Below, one piece after another: positions 8,285 through 17,583 of a DNA stretch of 64,000 nucleotides. The stretch comes from Fulvivirga maritima (GTDB taxonomy: Bacteria > Bacteroidota > Bacteroidia > Cytophagales > Cyclobacteriaceae): contig NZ_CP089980.1 of NCBI RefSeq assembly GCF_021389955.1, forward strand, positions 2,475,001 to 2,539,000, written 5' to 3'. The notes beneath the pieces are model-generated. The model had not been told where the DNA came from, did no database searches, and saw only the letters and a program-made list of their open reading frames with translations. The position numbers and the translations under genes are program-made. Each line of letters starts with the position of its first letter. The stretch's first letter is position 1.

Positions 8285-8292
8285 TAGCTTTG
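8285..8292 (+). promoter_or_regulatory. Candidate -7 element for purH
   Basis: TAGCTTTG matches TAnnTTTG exactly and lies 26 bases before the purH ATG, just after the purN stop. No -33 TTTG is present at the right distance, so purH may be transcribed both from here and by readthrough. Confidence 0.4.
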
Positions 8293-8317
8293 CAGCTTCA
8301 TTTTTAAAACAGCAAAT

Positions 8318-9844
8318 ATGTCTCTCTCGAAGATAAAATCAGCTTTAATATCAGTATTTTATAAAGATAACCTGGAGCCTATCGTAAAATTACTTCATGC
8401 GAATGGTGTTCAGATTTTTTCAACAGGCGGAACTCAAAAGTTTATTGAGGATTTGGGTATAGAAGTAACGCCGGTAGAAGACCTTACTAGCTACCCTTCA
8501 ATATTTGGAGGAAGAGTGAAAACTTTACACCCTAAAGTTTTCGGAGGAATTCTTCATCGTAGAGAGCTTGCAGATGATGTAGAGCAGGCTAAAGAATTTG
8601 AAATACCTTCTATAGATTTAGTAATTGTAGATCTTTATCCTTTCGAAGAAACAGTAGCCTCAGGAGCTGCCGAGCAAGACATTATAGAAAAAATAGATAT
8701 TGGCGGTATTTCTTTAATTAGAGCAGCAGCTAAGAATTTCAAAGATGTACTTATAGTTTCTTCAAGAGAGCAATATACTGACGTAGAGGAGCTACTTAGT
8801 AAAAATGAGTGTGCTACTACTATTGAAGATAGAAAGAAATTTGCAGCTAAAGCATTCGATATCAGTTCTCACTATGATTCAGCTATCTTTAATTACTTTA
8901 ATGCTGATGAAGAGGTGCCTAGCTTTAAGCAAAGCTTCAGAGAGAAAAAGACATTGAGATACGGAGAAAATCCTCACCAGAAAGGTGCTTTCTACGGAGA
9001 TCTTTCTTCTATGCTAGAGCAGCTAAACGGAAAGGAACTTTCATATAATAACCTGGTAGATGTAGACGCAGCCTTATCATTAATTGAGGAGTTTGAAGAA
9101 GAAACTACCTTTGCTATATTAAAGCATACTAATGCATGTGGAGTGGCCACAGGAGCTGATGTAAAAGAAGCGTATCAGAGAGCGTTTGCTGCTGACACTA
9201 TATCTGCTTTTGGTGGTGTACTGATAACTAATAAAACGGTAGATAAAGCTGCAGCTGAAGAGATGCATTCACTTTTCTTCGAAATATTAATAGCTCCAGC
9301 TTTTGATAATGATGCTTTAGAGGTTCTAAAACAAAAAAAGAATCGTATTTTGCTAAAGCAAACGCAAAAGTTAAAAACTACTAAGCAATTCAAAACTTTA
9401 TTGAATGGCGTGGTAGAGCAAGATCGTGATTTGAAAACCGATCAGATGGAAGATCTGAAGTCAGTAACTAAAAAGCAACCTACTGAGGAGGAGAAATTGT
9501 CATTATTGTTTGCCAGTAAAGTGTGTAAGCATACCAAATCTAATACTATAGTATTGGCAAAAGATGGTCAGCTGCTGGCAAGCGGAGTAGGGCAAACCTC
9601 GAGGGTAGATGCACTTAAGCAGGCAATTGAAAAGGCTAAGTCTTTCAATTTTTCGCTTGAAGGTTCAGTAATGGCTTCTGATGCATTTTTCCCATTCCCT
9701 GATTGTGTGGAGATAGCGCATGGTGAAGGAATCAGTGCTGTAATACAGCCCGGAGGATCAATAAAAGATCAAGATTCAATAGATTTTTGTGACAATAACG
9801 ATATGTCAATGGTATTTACAGGCATACGTCATTTCAAACATTAA
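8318..9844 (+). CDS. purH: Bifunctional AICAR formyltransferase / IMP cyclohydrolase
   Basis: The 508-residue PurH catalyses the last two steps of IMP synthesis. The N-terminal MGS-like cyclohydrolase domain (about 1-195) shows IFSTGGTQKFIED, FGGRVKTLHPKVFGGIL and IGGISLIRAAAKN. The C-terminal AICAR transformylase domain shows LRYGENPHQKGAFY, ILKHTNACGVA with the catalytic Lys-His pair, and SDAFFPFPD. The end MVFTGIRHFKH is the usual PurH terminus. Its place after purN fits co-ordinated purine synthesis. It lies 85 bases before mreB, with no clear terminator in between. Confidence 0.97.
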   Translation: MSLSKIKSALISVFYKDNLEPIVKLLHANGVQIFSTGGTQKFIEDLGIEVTPVEDLTSYPSIFGGRVKTLHPKVFGGILHRRELADDVEQAKEFEIPSIDLVIVDLYPFEETVASGAAEQDIIEKIDIGGISLIRAAAKNFKDVLIVSSREQYTDVEELLSKNECATTIEDRKKFAAKAFDISSHYDSAIFNYFNADEEVPSFKQSFREKKTLRYGENPHQKGAFYGDLSSMLEQLNGKELSYNNLVDVDAALSLIEEFEEETTFAILKHTNACGVATGADVKEAYQRAFAADTISAFGGVLITNKTVDKAAAEEMHSLFFEILIAPAFDNDALEVLKQKKNRILLKQTQKLKTTKQFKTLLNGVVEQDRDLKTDQMEDLKSVTKKQPTEEEKLSLLFASKVCKHTKSNTIVLAKDGQLLASGVGQTSRVDALKQAIEKAKSFNFSLEGSVMASDAFFPFPDCVEIAHGEGISAVIQPGGSIKDQDSIDFCDNNDMSMVFTGIRHFKH

Positions 9845-9929
9845 AAAAAACTTTAATTATAAAGTTAAAAAGAAACAAATTTGTAAATTTCACGCTTTAT
9901 TCATAAGCCTAACCTATTGAAGACACAAC

Positions 9930-10955
9930 ATGGGATTGTTCGATTTTTTTTCAAGTGATATAGCAATGGACCTTGGTACAGCTAACACGCTTATCATTCA
10001 TAAAGATAAGATCGTGGTAGATGAACCATCTATTATTGCTATTGATAAGAATGTTAATAAGGTTTTGGCCATCGGAAGAGAGGCCATGCAGATGCACGAA
10101 AAAACCCACGAAAATATCAAAACCATCCGCCCTCTTAAAGACGGGGTGATTGCTGATTTCCATGCTGCTGAGCATATGATCAGAGGTATGATAAAAATGA
10201 TTGATAGTGGTAAAAAGCTTTTTCCTGCCTCACACCGAATGGTGATCTGTATTCCTTCCGGTATTACCGAAGTAGAGAAAAGGGCGGTAAGAGACTCTGC
10301 CGAACATGCAGGAGCCAAAGAGGTATACATGATATATGAGCCTATCGCAGCAGCCATTGGTATCGGTATAGATATTGAAAGGCCTGTGGGTTCTATGATT
10401 GTAGATATAGGTGGTGGTACTACTGAAATTGCTGTAATAGCATTGAGTGGTATTGTATGTGATCAGTCAATAAGAGTAGCTGGAGATACCTTCAATAGAG
10501 ATATTCTTGATTATATGAGAAGGCAGCATAACCTGCTTATAGGTGAAAGATCTGCTGAAAAAGTTAAAATAGAGGTAGGATCAGCGCTTACTGAGCTAGA
10601 TGATGGTCCTGAAGATTACGAGATTAGAGGTAGAGACCTGATGACAGGTATACCTAAAGTAATTAAAATCTCATATTCAGAAATCGCCTTTGCCTTAGAT
10701 AAGTCAGTATCTAAGATAGAAGAAGCCGTGCTGAAAGCACTTGAGATTTCGCCACCAGAATTATCAGCTGATATTTATGATAATGGTATACACCTAACAG
10801 GCGGAGGAGCTTTACTCCGAGGCCTTGATAAGAGATTAGCCTTAAAAACTAAACTTCCTATCCACGTGGCGGAAGATCCGTTAAGAGCGGTGGTAAGAGG
10901 TACTGGCCAGTCATTGAAGAACTTAAATTCTTTCAAAGCCGTATTAATGACCTAA
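9930..10955 (+). CDS. mreB: Rod shape-determining protein MreB (bacterial actin)
   Basis: The 341-residue actin-like ATPase forms membrane-bound filaments that guide lateral wall synthesis. It has the phosphate-1 motif DLGTANTLI, the phosphate-2 motif IVDIGGGTTEIAV, the adenosine motif LTGGGALLRGLD, and IYEPIAAAIGIGIDIERP. The N-terminal MGLFDFFSSD fits a short amphipathic membrane anchor. It heads mreBCD-mrdA-rodA, the elongasome operon, indicating a rod-shaped cell. The gap before it contains an A+T-rich palindrome but no convincing promoter or terminator. Confidence 0.97.
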   Translation: MGLFDFFSSDIAMDLGTANTLIIHKDKIVVDEPSIIAIDKNVNKVLAIGREAMQMHEKTHENIKTIRPLKDGVIADFHAAEHMIRGMIKMIDSGKKLFPASHRMVICIPSGITEVEKRAVRDSAEHAGAKEVYMIYEPIAAAIGIGIDIERPVGSMIVDIGGGTTEIAVIALSGIVCDQSIRVAGDTFNRDILDYMRRQHNLLIGERSAEKVKIEVGSALTELDDGPEDYEIRGRDLMTGIPKVIKISYSEIAFALDKSVSKIEEAVLKALEISPPELSADIYDNGIHLTGGGALLRGLDKRLALKTKLPIHVAEDPLRAVVRGTGQSLKNLNSFKAVLMT

Positions 10956-11019
10956 GTCTGGAAGAGACTGTTTTTTTGTTGGCACTGTTTATTTTTTGAT
11001 TTTGAACCAATCTGGATAA

Positions 11020-11910
11020 ATGCAGAGACTGTTTCTGTTTCTATATCAGTATAGAGCTTTTTTAATATTCCTGTTTCTGGAAGTGATCTGTCTTTGGTTG
11101 ATAGTTCAAAACAACAGTTTTCAGAGTGCAGGCTTTTTTAATTCCTCTAACAGAGTAGCAGGAAACCTATTACAGTCTTCTGATAATGTGTCTGATTATT
11201 TTAATCTCGCAGATGTAAATCAAAACCTGGCATCAGAAAATGCCAGGTTAAAACAGGAGTTGGAAGCCTTAAACTCGCGCTTAGAATATCTGGAGCTAGA
11301 TACCACTTACGAAACCACAGATACTACCTTAGTTACTGACATTGACACACTTACTCAAGACAGTGTGCAGATAGAAAAGTATAAATTTCTTAGTGCTAAG
11401 GTGATTAACAAGTCCGTAAGAAACTATAACAACTACATTACTATCAATAAAGGCCGAAGTGAAGGGGTAGAACCTGATATGGCAGTTATTGGTAATGATG
11501 GTGTAGTGGGTAAAGTGAAAACGGCCTCTCAGCACTTTGCAGTTATCACATCGGTGCTGCATAGTGATTTTCAGATATCATCAAAAATTGACAAAACAGG
11601 TGATTTATGTACTGCTAAATGGCCTGGTAATGATCCTTATCATGCTGAGTTACTATTTGTGCCTCGCCATGTAGAGGTAGCCGTGGGAGATAGCATAGTT
11701 ACCTCTGGCTATAATGCCATTTTTCCTGAGGGTGTACCTGTAGGAGTGGTGAGTGATGTAGAAATCACTGAAGATGCCTTATTTTATAATATCACTATTG
11801 ATCTTGCCAGTAACTTTAATGAGATAGGCTATGTCTATCTGATCAAAAATAGCTTAAAAACAGAGCAGGACTCAGTACAACAAGAAGCAGAAAAATTCTA
11901 TGCTCAATAA
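11020..11910 (+). CDS. mreC: Rod shape-determining protein MreC
   Basis: The 296-residue protein has one N-terminal membrane helix (about 12-30), a coiled coil (about 65-95, NQNLASENARLKQELEALN) and the periplasmic double beta-barrel domain with GRSEGVEPDMAVIGNDGVVGKV and VTSGYNAIFPEGVPVG. MreC links MreB and MreD to PBP2 and activates wall elongation. The acidic, Thr-rich insert after the coiled coil (DTTYETTDTTLVTDIDTLTQ) is longer than in many homologues. The gene overlaps mreD by 11 bases, suggesting translational coupling. Confidence 0.95.
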   Translation: MQRLFLFLYQYRAFLIFLFLEVICLWLIVQNNSFQSAGFFNSSNRVAGNLLQSSDNVSDYFNLADVNQNLASENARLKQELEALNSRLEYLELDTTYETTDTTLVTDIDTLTQDSVQIEKYKFLSAKVINKSVRNYNNYITINKGRSEGVEPDMAVIGNDGVVGKVKTASQHFAVITSVLHSDFQISSKIDKTGDLCTAKWPGNDPYHAELLFVPRHVEVAVGDSIVTSGYNAIFPEGVPVGVVSDVEITEDALFYNITIDLASNFNEIGYVYLIKNSLKTEQDSVQQEAEKFYAQ

Positions 11911-12421
11911 AGGGATCATAACACAAATATTTTCATTCATCCTGTATGTGCTTGTGCAGGTATTGCTTTTGAAGAACATTGTCCTTTTTGACAAGTCATT
12001 CTGTTTTTTATATATCGCTTTTTTACTTCTCATTCCTGTAGAAGCTAAGGTATTAGGGCTCATGATCGTGGGTTTTATTACTGGTATAGCTGTTGATATT
12101 TTTTATGACAGTTTGGGAATTCATGCGGCCGCTTCCGTGTTTATAATGTTTGTTAGGAATTACTGGTTAAATATGCTTACGCCACAAGGTGGGTATGATT
12201 CCGGCACGGTACCTACCATTAGCTCTAATGGTTTGAGGTGGTTTACCTCTTATGTTCTGCCACTGATTTTTTTACATCATTGTGTGCTGTTCCTGCTAGA
12301 GTCATGGGGATTTGGCCTTTTAGGTTTTACACTTACAAAAGCCTTTTTTAGTACTTGGTTCACCTTTATAGTAATGCTTATTACCCAGTATCTTTTTTAT
12401 AATAAGAAAAGATCATTATGA
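11900..12421 (+). CDS. mreD: Rod shape-determining protein MreD
   Basis: The 173-residue integral membrane protein has about five hydrophobic helices, as expected for MreD, the inner-membrane partner of MreC. Sequence conservation in this family is low; the call rests on size, hydrophobicity and position between mreC and mrdA. FITGIAVDIFYDSLGIHAAA is the most family-like stretch. It overlaps mreC at its start and mrdA by 4 bases (ATGA) at its end. Confidence 0.88.
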   Translation: MLNKGIITQIFSFILYVLVQVLLLKNIVLFDKSFCFLYIAFLLLIPVEAKVLGLMIVGFITGIAVDIFYDSLGIHAAASVFIMFVRNYWLNMLTPQGGYDSGTVPTISSNGLRWFTSYVLPLIFLHHCVLFLLESWGFGLLGFTLTKAFFSTWFTFIVMLITQYLFYNKKRSL

Positions 12422-14229
12422 ACGAATCTCGCAAAAATATTATCCAAATGGTCGTGGTTGCCGTAGCGGTAATTTTTTTAGTGAAACTGTTTTCTATTCA
12501 GGTGCTTGATGATAAATATGCTCAGGCGGCCACCAGTAACATTATCCATAAAGTAATAGAATACCCTTATAGAGGTACTATTAGAGATAGAAATGGTAAG
12601 CTGATAGTATATAATACACCGCAGTTTGACCTTACCATTACCCCTAAAGAGGTAAGAGTACTAGATACTGCCAAGTTTTGCGACCTGTTTGAAATAACCA
12701 AAGAAGAACTTAAGACCAAGTATGCGACACTGAAGGCTGGTAAAGGCTTTTCTTATGTGAAGCCCAATCCATTTATTAAACAGTTATCAGAACGCGATCT
12801 GGCCCGCATACAAGATTATCTTATAGATTTTCCGGGCTTTGATGTACAAGCCAGAACAAGCAGAGCCTATACTTATCCTGTTTTAGCCAATGCTCTGGGG
12901 TATGTAAGTGAAATTAATAAAAGGCAACTGGATAGAGATACTGCAGACTATTACCATCAAGGTGATTATATTGGTCAAAGCGGATTAGAAGCTTACTATG
13001 AAGATCAACTAAGGGGAAAACGAGGCGTAAGGTTTAAAAAACGAAATGTACGCGGTATAGAAATGGGAGACTTTGAAGACGGTAAGTTTGATACTCTTGC
13101 TGTGCGTGGAGAAAATCTCATAACTACTATAGATATTGACTTGCAGCGTTATGGCGAAGAGCTGATGAAAGGCAAGTCAGGCAGTATTGTAGCTATAGAG
13201 CCATCTACAGGTGAGATACTTTCATTGGTTTCAGGTCCTTCATATGACCCTAATGAGCTTTCAGGTAAGGAATACAGTAAAAACTATTACCGAATTAGCT
13301 CTGATAGTTTAAAGCCTTTATTTAATAGACCGCTGATGGCTCAGTACAGGCCGGGGTCAATTTTTAAAATTATTCAGGCTATGGTAGGCCTGCAAGAAGG
13401 GGTGATAACCAAGCAGACGTACATACCTTGCATAAAATATCCTATGAACTGCCATTATCATGGCGCGGGAGAAACCTTGGTGGGAGCCATAACACACTCT
13501 TGTAATCCTTATTTTTATAATGTAATGAAGAGGATGGTGAACCAGGGCGTGTCAGAAGATCCGTTTGAAGATACCCGTATCGGTATTAAGAAATGGAATG
13601 ACTATATAGAAAGCTTTGGACTGGGCTCTCCATTAGGTATAGACTTACCAAGCGAGAAAAGTGGCATGGTGCCTAGTGTGGCATATTATGACCGTGCTTA
13701 CAATGGCAGGCCTTGGAAGTTCTCAAATATCTATTCTATATCAATTGGTGAAGGGGAAAATCTGGTTGTGCCTATTCAAATGGCCAATTTTGCCGCTTTG
13801 GTAGCTAATCGAGGGTATTATTATATTCCTCATTTGGTGAAATCAGTAGGAGATTCAGGAGAACCCTTACCACGATTTAAAGAAAAGCATCATACCATGG
13901 TAGATGATAAGTATTTCGATATAGCAGTAGAAGCGATGGCCAATGTTATAAAAGAAGGAACAGGACAGTACCGGGCTAAGCTTAAAGATATTGAGGTTTG
14001 CGGTAAAACAGGAACAGTTCAAAATGATCCTCTTCCTGATCACTCCGTTTTCATAGCTTTTGCTCCTCGGGATAATCCTAAGATTGCAGTATCAGTATAT
14101 GTAGAGAATGCTGGTCAGGGTGCACGTGCTGCTGCGTCAATTGCTAGTCTTATGATTGAAAAATACTTGCTTGGTGGTACCGAAAGACCAAATATTGAAG
14201 CATACGTTAAAAAAGGAGATTTTCTATAG
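12418..14229 (+). CDS. mrdA: Penicillin-binding protein 2 (elongation-specific transpeptidase)
   Basis: The 603-residue class B PBP cross-links peptidoglycan during side-wall elongation. It has an N-terminal membrane anchor (about 10-27), a dimerisation/pedestal domain with YPYRGTIRDRNGKLI and GQSGLEAYYEDQLRGKRG, and a transpeptidase domain. The three catalytic motifs are present: SIFK (Ser314 and Lys317), SCN (361-363) and KTG (530-532). It overlaps mreD by 4 bases and rodA by 1 base, so the shape genes are tightly coupled. It should be the target of mecillinam-type beta-lactams. Confidence 0.97.
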   Translation: MNESRKNIIQMVVVAVAVIFLVKLFSIQVLDDKYAQAATSNIIHKVIEYPYRGTIRDRNGKLIVYNTPQFDLTITPKEVRVLDTAKFCDLFEITKEELKTKYATLKAGKGFSYVKPNPFIKQLSERDLARIQDYLIDFPGFDVQARTSRAYTYPVLANALGYVSEINKRQLDRDTADYYHQGDYIGQSGLEAYYEDQLRGKRGVRFKKRNVRGIEMGDFEDGKFDTLAVRGENLITTIDIDLQRYGEELMKGKSGSIVAIEPSTGEILSLVSGPSYDPNELSGKEYSKNYYRISSDSLKPLFNRPLMAQYRPGSIFKIIQAMVGLQEGVITKQTYIPCIKYPMNCHYHGAGETLVGAITHSCNPYFYNVMKRMVNQGVSEDPFEDTRIGIKKWNDYIESFGLGSPLGIDLPSEKSGMVPSVAYYDRAYNGRPWKFSNIYSISIGEGENLVVPIQMANFAALVANRGYYYIPHLVKSVGDSGEPLPRFKEKHHTMVDDKYFDIAVEAMANVIKEGTGQYRAKLKDIEVCGKTGTVQNDPLPDHSVFIAFAPRDNPKIAVSVYVENAGQGARAAASIASLMIEKYLLGGTERPNIEAYVKKGDFL

Positions 14230-15500
14230 TGAGAAGAGGTGATAGCATAGTTTCAAAAATTGATTGGCTTACCATACTTTTATTTTTCGTGATTGTAATG
14301 TTGGGCTGGCTCAACATTTATGCTGCTGTTTATGATGAGAATGCTGCTCAGAATATTTTCAGTATGTCTCTCAATAGTGGTAGACAGCTTATATTCATAG
14401 GAGTAATCATTGTGCTCATAATAGTGATGCTCGTTGTAGATTTCAAGTTTTACGACACATTTGCTTACATTATATATGGCGGAGTACTCTCCCTTCTGAT
14501 ATTTATTCTACTTTTCGGCCGAGAAGTAGCAGGTTCCAAATCATGGTTTGAGTTGGGGGCTTTTAGGTTTCAACCTTCTGAGTTCGCCAAATTTGCTACC
14601 TGTTTGGCTGTGGCCAAATTTATAGGCACAGGCGGCTTTCGCATGGATCAGTTGAGGAATCAAATAGTGCTTTTTGCTATTATCGCAGTTCCTGCGGTGT
14701 TAATTATACTTCAGGGAGATACAGGTACAGCCTTGGTTTATTCTGTATTTATACTGGTTTTCTTCAGAGAAGGAATGGCACCTACGCTTTTAATATTAGG
14801 TGTTTCCGCAGCCATAATTTTTATACTCACCCTAATGGTTGAAAATCATATCTATCTATATGGTGGGATTTTCCTCATTGCGGCCGCCGCCATAATTTTT
14901 GGTAAAAGAACCCGCAAGCGTATTATAATGGTGTTGTTGGGCGCAGCAGTAATAGTGAGTGTTATCAAAAGTGTGGATTATGTGATTTCTGATATCCTCA
15001 AGCCGCACCAGCAAAACAGGGTTAAAGCATTTATTAACCCAGATGCAGACCCATTAGGTTTTGGCTGGAACGTGACACAATCTAAAATAGCCATTGGTAG
15101 TGGAGGTGCATTTGGTAAAGGCTTTTTGAAAGGCACACAGACTAAATTTGATTTTGTGCCGGAGCAGAGCACGGATTTTATATTTTGTACCATTGCTGAA
15201 GAGCATGGCTGGTTTGGTAGTTTTGTTATTATAGGCCTGTTTGTGAGTTTACTGCTTCGGTTGATATTCGTGGCTGAAAGACAGAAATGGCGGTTTGCTC
15301 GGGTGTATGGATATAGTGTCGCATGCATTTTATTCTTTCACTTTGCTGTTAATATTGGTATGACTATCGGCCTGTTTCCTGTAATAGGTATTCCTCTACC
15401 TATGTTTAGCTATGGAGGGTCCTCGCTCATTGGTTTTACTATACTTATATTTATTCTAGTGAAATTAGATGCTCACCGTGGTCAGGTATTGGTACACTAA
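14229..15500 (+). CDS. rodA: Rod shape-determining protein RodA (SEDS glycosyltransferase)
   Basis: The 423-residue multi-pass membrane protein (about ten helices) polymerises lipid II with PBP2. SEDS landmarks are GREVAGSKSWFELGAFRFQPSEFAK, the QGDTGTALVY loop with its conserved Asp, ITLE-equivalent PEQSTDFIF, and the C-terminal PLPMFSYGGSSLIG. The start is GTG at 14229, overlapping the last base of the mrdA stop; this is the only start that keeps the charged N-terminus ahead of the first helix. A bidirectional terminator follows about 25 bases after the stop. Confidence 0.96.
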   Translation: MRRGDSIVSKIDWLTILLFFVIVMLGWLNIYAAVYDENAAQNIFSMSLNSGRQLIFIGVIIVLIIVMLVVDFKFYDTFAYIIYGGVLSLLIFILLFGREVAGSKSWFELGAFRFQPSEFAKFATCLAVAKFIGTGGFRMDQLRNQIVLFAIIAVPAVLIILQGDTGTALVYSVFILVFFREGMAPTLLILGVSAAIIFILTLMVENHIYLYGGIFLIAAAAIIFGKRTRKRIIMVLLGAAVIVSVIKSVDYVISDILKPHQQNRVKAFINPDADPLGFGWNVTQSKIAIGSGGAFGKGFLKGTQTKFDFVPEQSTDFIFCTIAEEHGWFGSFVIIGLFVSLLLRLIFVAERQKWRFARVYGYSVACILFFHFAVNIGMTIGLFPVIGIPLPMFSYGGSSLIGFTILIFILVKLDAHRGQVLVH

Positions 15501-15523
15501 GTAGAAATGATCATTAAAAAAAT

Positions 15524-15556
15524 AAGGCTTACCTTCTGGCAAGCCTTTTATTTTTT
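15524..15556. terminator. Bidirectional terminator between rodA and the convergent gene
   Basis: AAGGCTT (15524-15530) and AAGCCTT (15541-15547) form a 7-bp stem, extended inward by two more pairs after one mismatch, with loop TTCT. A T-rich tail follows on the plus strand (15546-15556) and an A-rich stretch precedes it, so it can serve rodA and the minus-strand gene ending at 15579. Confidence 0.82.
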
Positions 15557-15578
15557 GTAGCAACAGTAAAGCCGTTAA

Positions 15579-16571
15579 TTAATCCAGCCTCTTGTTGATA
15601 ATTTCCATAAACTCCTGAACTTCTTCACTTTCATGATCCCAGAAAGGGTATTGAGTTGCTATAAACCCTTCGGCATCACGTTTATTGTCTAGTGTTTCCA
15701 GGTAATCTATTACACTATTGAAAGTACCTTCGTTACCGTCAAAAAGCAGGTTGATAAACATAAACCTTTGGTTAATGCTAATGCTTTTTTTGATGCTTTC
15801 AATTTTTTGACTCCTGTGCATGTCGGCCAGCGTCTGTTTGTTTTCAGAATGCTGATCATTTAAAATCGGCTTCTTAGCATCAAAACGGCTGTTAATTTGA
15901 GGCTTAACTTCTGGCTCAGAATCACCGTAATATTTTGAGTTGCCATAGATTACATTTTCATCCAGAGGCACAACTTGAGAAAACTTGTCAATGTAAACAT
16001 CTACATCTTCCGGGCTTTCCAGGGTTTGTTCAAAGGCCTCGCTTAATAATTGAGCAGCCTCATCTTTAGAAATTTTCTGATAACCTCTTTCTTCTGCTTG
16101 TTCTATTATGCTAAGCAGCACATTTTGGTTGATCTTAACGTACTTAGAAATTCTTTTAAGATCTTTCACCATTAAGCTTTTAGACTTAGGGTTATTAATC
16201 AGGTGCGTGTAATAATCATAAGGAGAAAATATCAGTAAGATAGTTTCTTGTGTAGCCTGCAGCAGTAGCGGCCTGAAGTTTTCCTGAGTGATAGCTATAT
16301 TTCTTGAAAGGATATTCATAAACTCCTTTTGAGCTTCTTTTACTTCAGGTGCATCATAGTTAAAGTATGGACTTTGAATTTTACTTGTCTCTTTTCTCCA
16401 GGCGTTGAGCAGGTTTTTCATTACAAACAGATTGATCTGCCTGATTTCCTGGAGCTCTAATATTTGAGGGCCGGTAATGACATCGTGCTGTGAAAAATGC
16501 TCTTGCAGCAGCTGTTCACAAAACTCATTACTATATCTTTTTATACCCTCTTGGTTTAGAATGTTTTCCAT
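15579..16571 (-). CDS. Conserved hypothetical protein, cytoplasmic, mostly helical
   Basis: I do not recognise this 330-residue protein's function. It has no signal peptide or membrane segment, is rich in Glu, Gln, Asn and Ile, and is predicted to be largely helical. A low-complexity, charged central stretch (about 215-260, around KPQINSRFDAKKPILNDQ) divides an N-terminal helical region with FSPYDYYTHLIN from a C-terminal one with FINLLFDGNEGTFNSVIDYLE and PFWDHESEEVQEFM. The C-terminal part could be a protein-interaction module. It is divergent from the ferredoxin gene with a 49-base gap, so they may share a control region. It reads like a lineage-specific Bacteroidota family. Confidence 0.75.
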   Translation of the reverse strand: MENILNQEGIKRYSNEFCEQLLQEHFSQHDVITGPQILELQEIRQINLFVMKNLLNAWRKETSKIQSPYFNYDAPEVKEAQKEFMNILSRNIAITQENFRPLLLQATQETILLIFSPYDYYTHLINNPKSKSLMVKDLKRISKYVKINQNVLLSIIEQAEERGYQKISKDEAAQLLSEAFEQTLESPEDVDVYIDKFSQVVPLDENVIYGNSKYYGDSEPEVKPQINSRFDAKKPILNDQHSENKQTLADMHRSQKIESIKKSISINQRFMFINLLFDGNEGTFNSVIDYLETLDNKRDAEGFIATQYPFWDHESEEVQEFMEIINKRLD

Positions 16572-16620
16572 ACTCTTAAAAATCCCTTAATTTACATTTT
16601 GCCTTATAAAGTTAAGAAAT

Positions 16621-16947
16621 ATGCCTAAGATCGTCATCAAAAATCTTTTTGATAAGACCATAAGTGTTGTGGAAGGGGATAAATCGGTGTTGAAAATTAT
16701 GCAAGAAGATTTTCAGGATTGGATGCATGCCTGTGGAGGAAAGGGCAGGTGCACTTCCTGTAAAATGATAGTGCTGGAGGGGATGCAAAACCTCTCTGAA
16801 GTGAATCAATTTGAAGATAGATATAAGGAAAAAGGGGCTCTAAAGGCCAATGAAAGGCTTGCTTGCCAGAGTATACTTGAGCAGGGTGAGATAACCATGG
16901 AGGTGCCGGATAGAAATAAATTGCCGCACTTAACTTATTCATATTAA
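16621..16947 (+). CDS. 2Fe-2S ferredoxin
   Basis: The 108-residue plant/adrenodoxin-fold ferredoxin carries one electron on a 2Fe-2S cluster. The cluster ligands are in CGGKGRCTSC (three Cys near residues 38-47) and LACQS (fourth Cys near residue 83), the usual spacing. The fold is compact, with no fused reductase domain. Its redox partner is not obvious: the neighbours are a hypothetical gene (divergent) and tdk. Candidates are housekeeping monooxygenases or Fe-S assembly; the flavin-dependent enzymes of the pigment cluster are too far away to claim a link. Confidence 0.9.
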   Translation: MPKIVIKNLFDKTISVVEGDKSVLKIMQEDFQDWMHACGGKGRCTSCKMIVLEGMQNLSEVNQFEDRYKEKGALKANERLACQSILEQGEITMEVPDRNKLPHLTYSY

Positions 16948-16989
16948 GTGGATGAGCTAAAAATACACTTGAATTCTTAATTTTGAAGT

Positions 16990-17583
16990 ATGTTTATAGA
17001 GCCCAACTTTGGAAAGACTAAAAGGACCGGATGGATAGAGGTTATTTGCGGATGTATGTTTTCAGGTAAAACCGAGGAATTGATCAGGCGGCTCAATAGA
17101 TCCATAATCGCCCGGCAAAAAGTAGAAATTTTTAAACCTACCATAGATAAAAGGTATCATGATGAAGACGTAGTGTCTCATAATAGCACTTCTATACGGA
17201 GCACTCCGGTAGATTTTGCTAATGATATTATACTTATGGCAGGCAATAGCGATGTAGTAGGCATTGACGAAGCACAGTTTTTTGATCCTGAAATAGTAAA
17301 TGTTTGTAATACACTGGCCAATAACGGTAAGCGAGTGATCGTAGCTGGGCTTGATATGGATTTTGAAGGCAAACCATTTGGGCCTATGCCTAACTTGCTG
17401 GCTATAGCTGAGTTTGTTACTAAGGTTCATGCCATATGCGCCACTACCGGAGAGTTGGCGTCGTACTCATTTCGCCTTACTGATGAGCAGGGAAAAGTAT
17501 TGGTAGGAGAAAAGCAAGAATATGAAGCACGCAGCCGGGCTAGTTTTTTTGAAGGCATGAAAGACAAGCAGAATTTAAAATAA
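16990..17583 (+). CDS. tdk: Thymidine kinase (type II), zinc site degenerate
   Basis: This 197-residue enzyme phosphorylates thymidine to dTMP in salvage. It has the P-loop [14 protein letters not shown] (about 18-31), the Walker B-like GIDEAQFF with the catalytic Glu region, and [19 protein letters not shown]. In most type II kinases four cysteines bind a structural zinc; here the first is kept (ICATTGEL), but the second is Thr and the two C-terminal ones (normally CxxC) read SRAS. Three of four ligands are therefore absent although the fold and lasso region ([11 protein letters not shown]) are intact. The gene overlaps the following porZ-like gene by one base. Confidence 0.93.
   Translation: MFIEPNFGKTKRTGWIEVICGCMFSGKTEELIRRLNRSIIARQKVEIFKPTIDKRYHDEDVVSHNSTSIRSTPVDFANDIILMAGNSDVVGIDEAQFFDPEIVNVCNTLANNGKRVIVAGLDMDFEGKPFGPMPNLLAIAEFVTKVHAICATTGELASYSFRLTDEQGKVLVGEKQEYEARSRASFFEGMKDKQNLK

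Noticed and set aside
9850-9865. Palindrome ACTTTAATTATAAAGT between purH and mreB as a terminator
   Set aside because: Only 6 A+T-rich pairs and no T tail; such palindromes arise by chance in DNA of this composition.
9998-10357. Antisense reading frame inside mreB
   Set aside because: mreB is certain on the plus strand; the antisense frame shows no motifs and follows from codon bias.
16978-16985. TAATTTTG as a promoter -7 element for tdk
   Set aside because: It ends only 4 bases before the ATG, leaving no leader, and has no -33 element.
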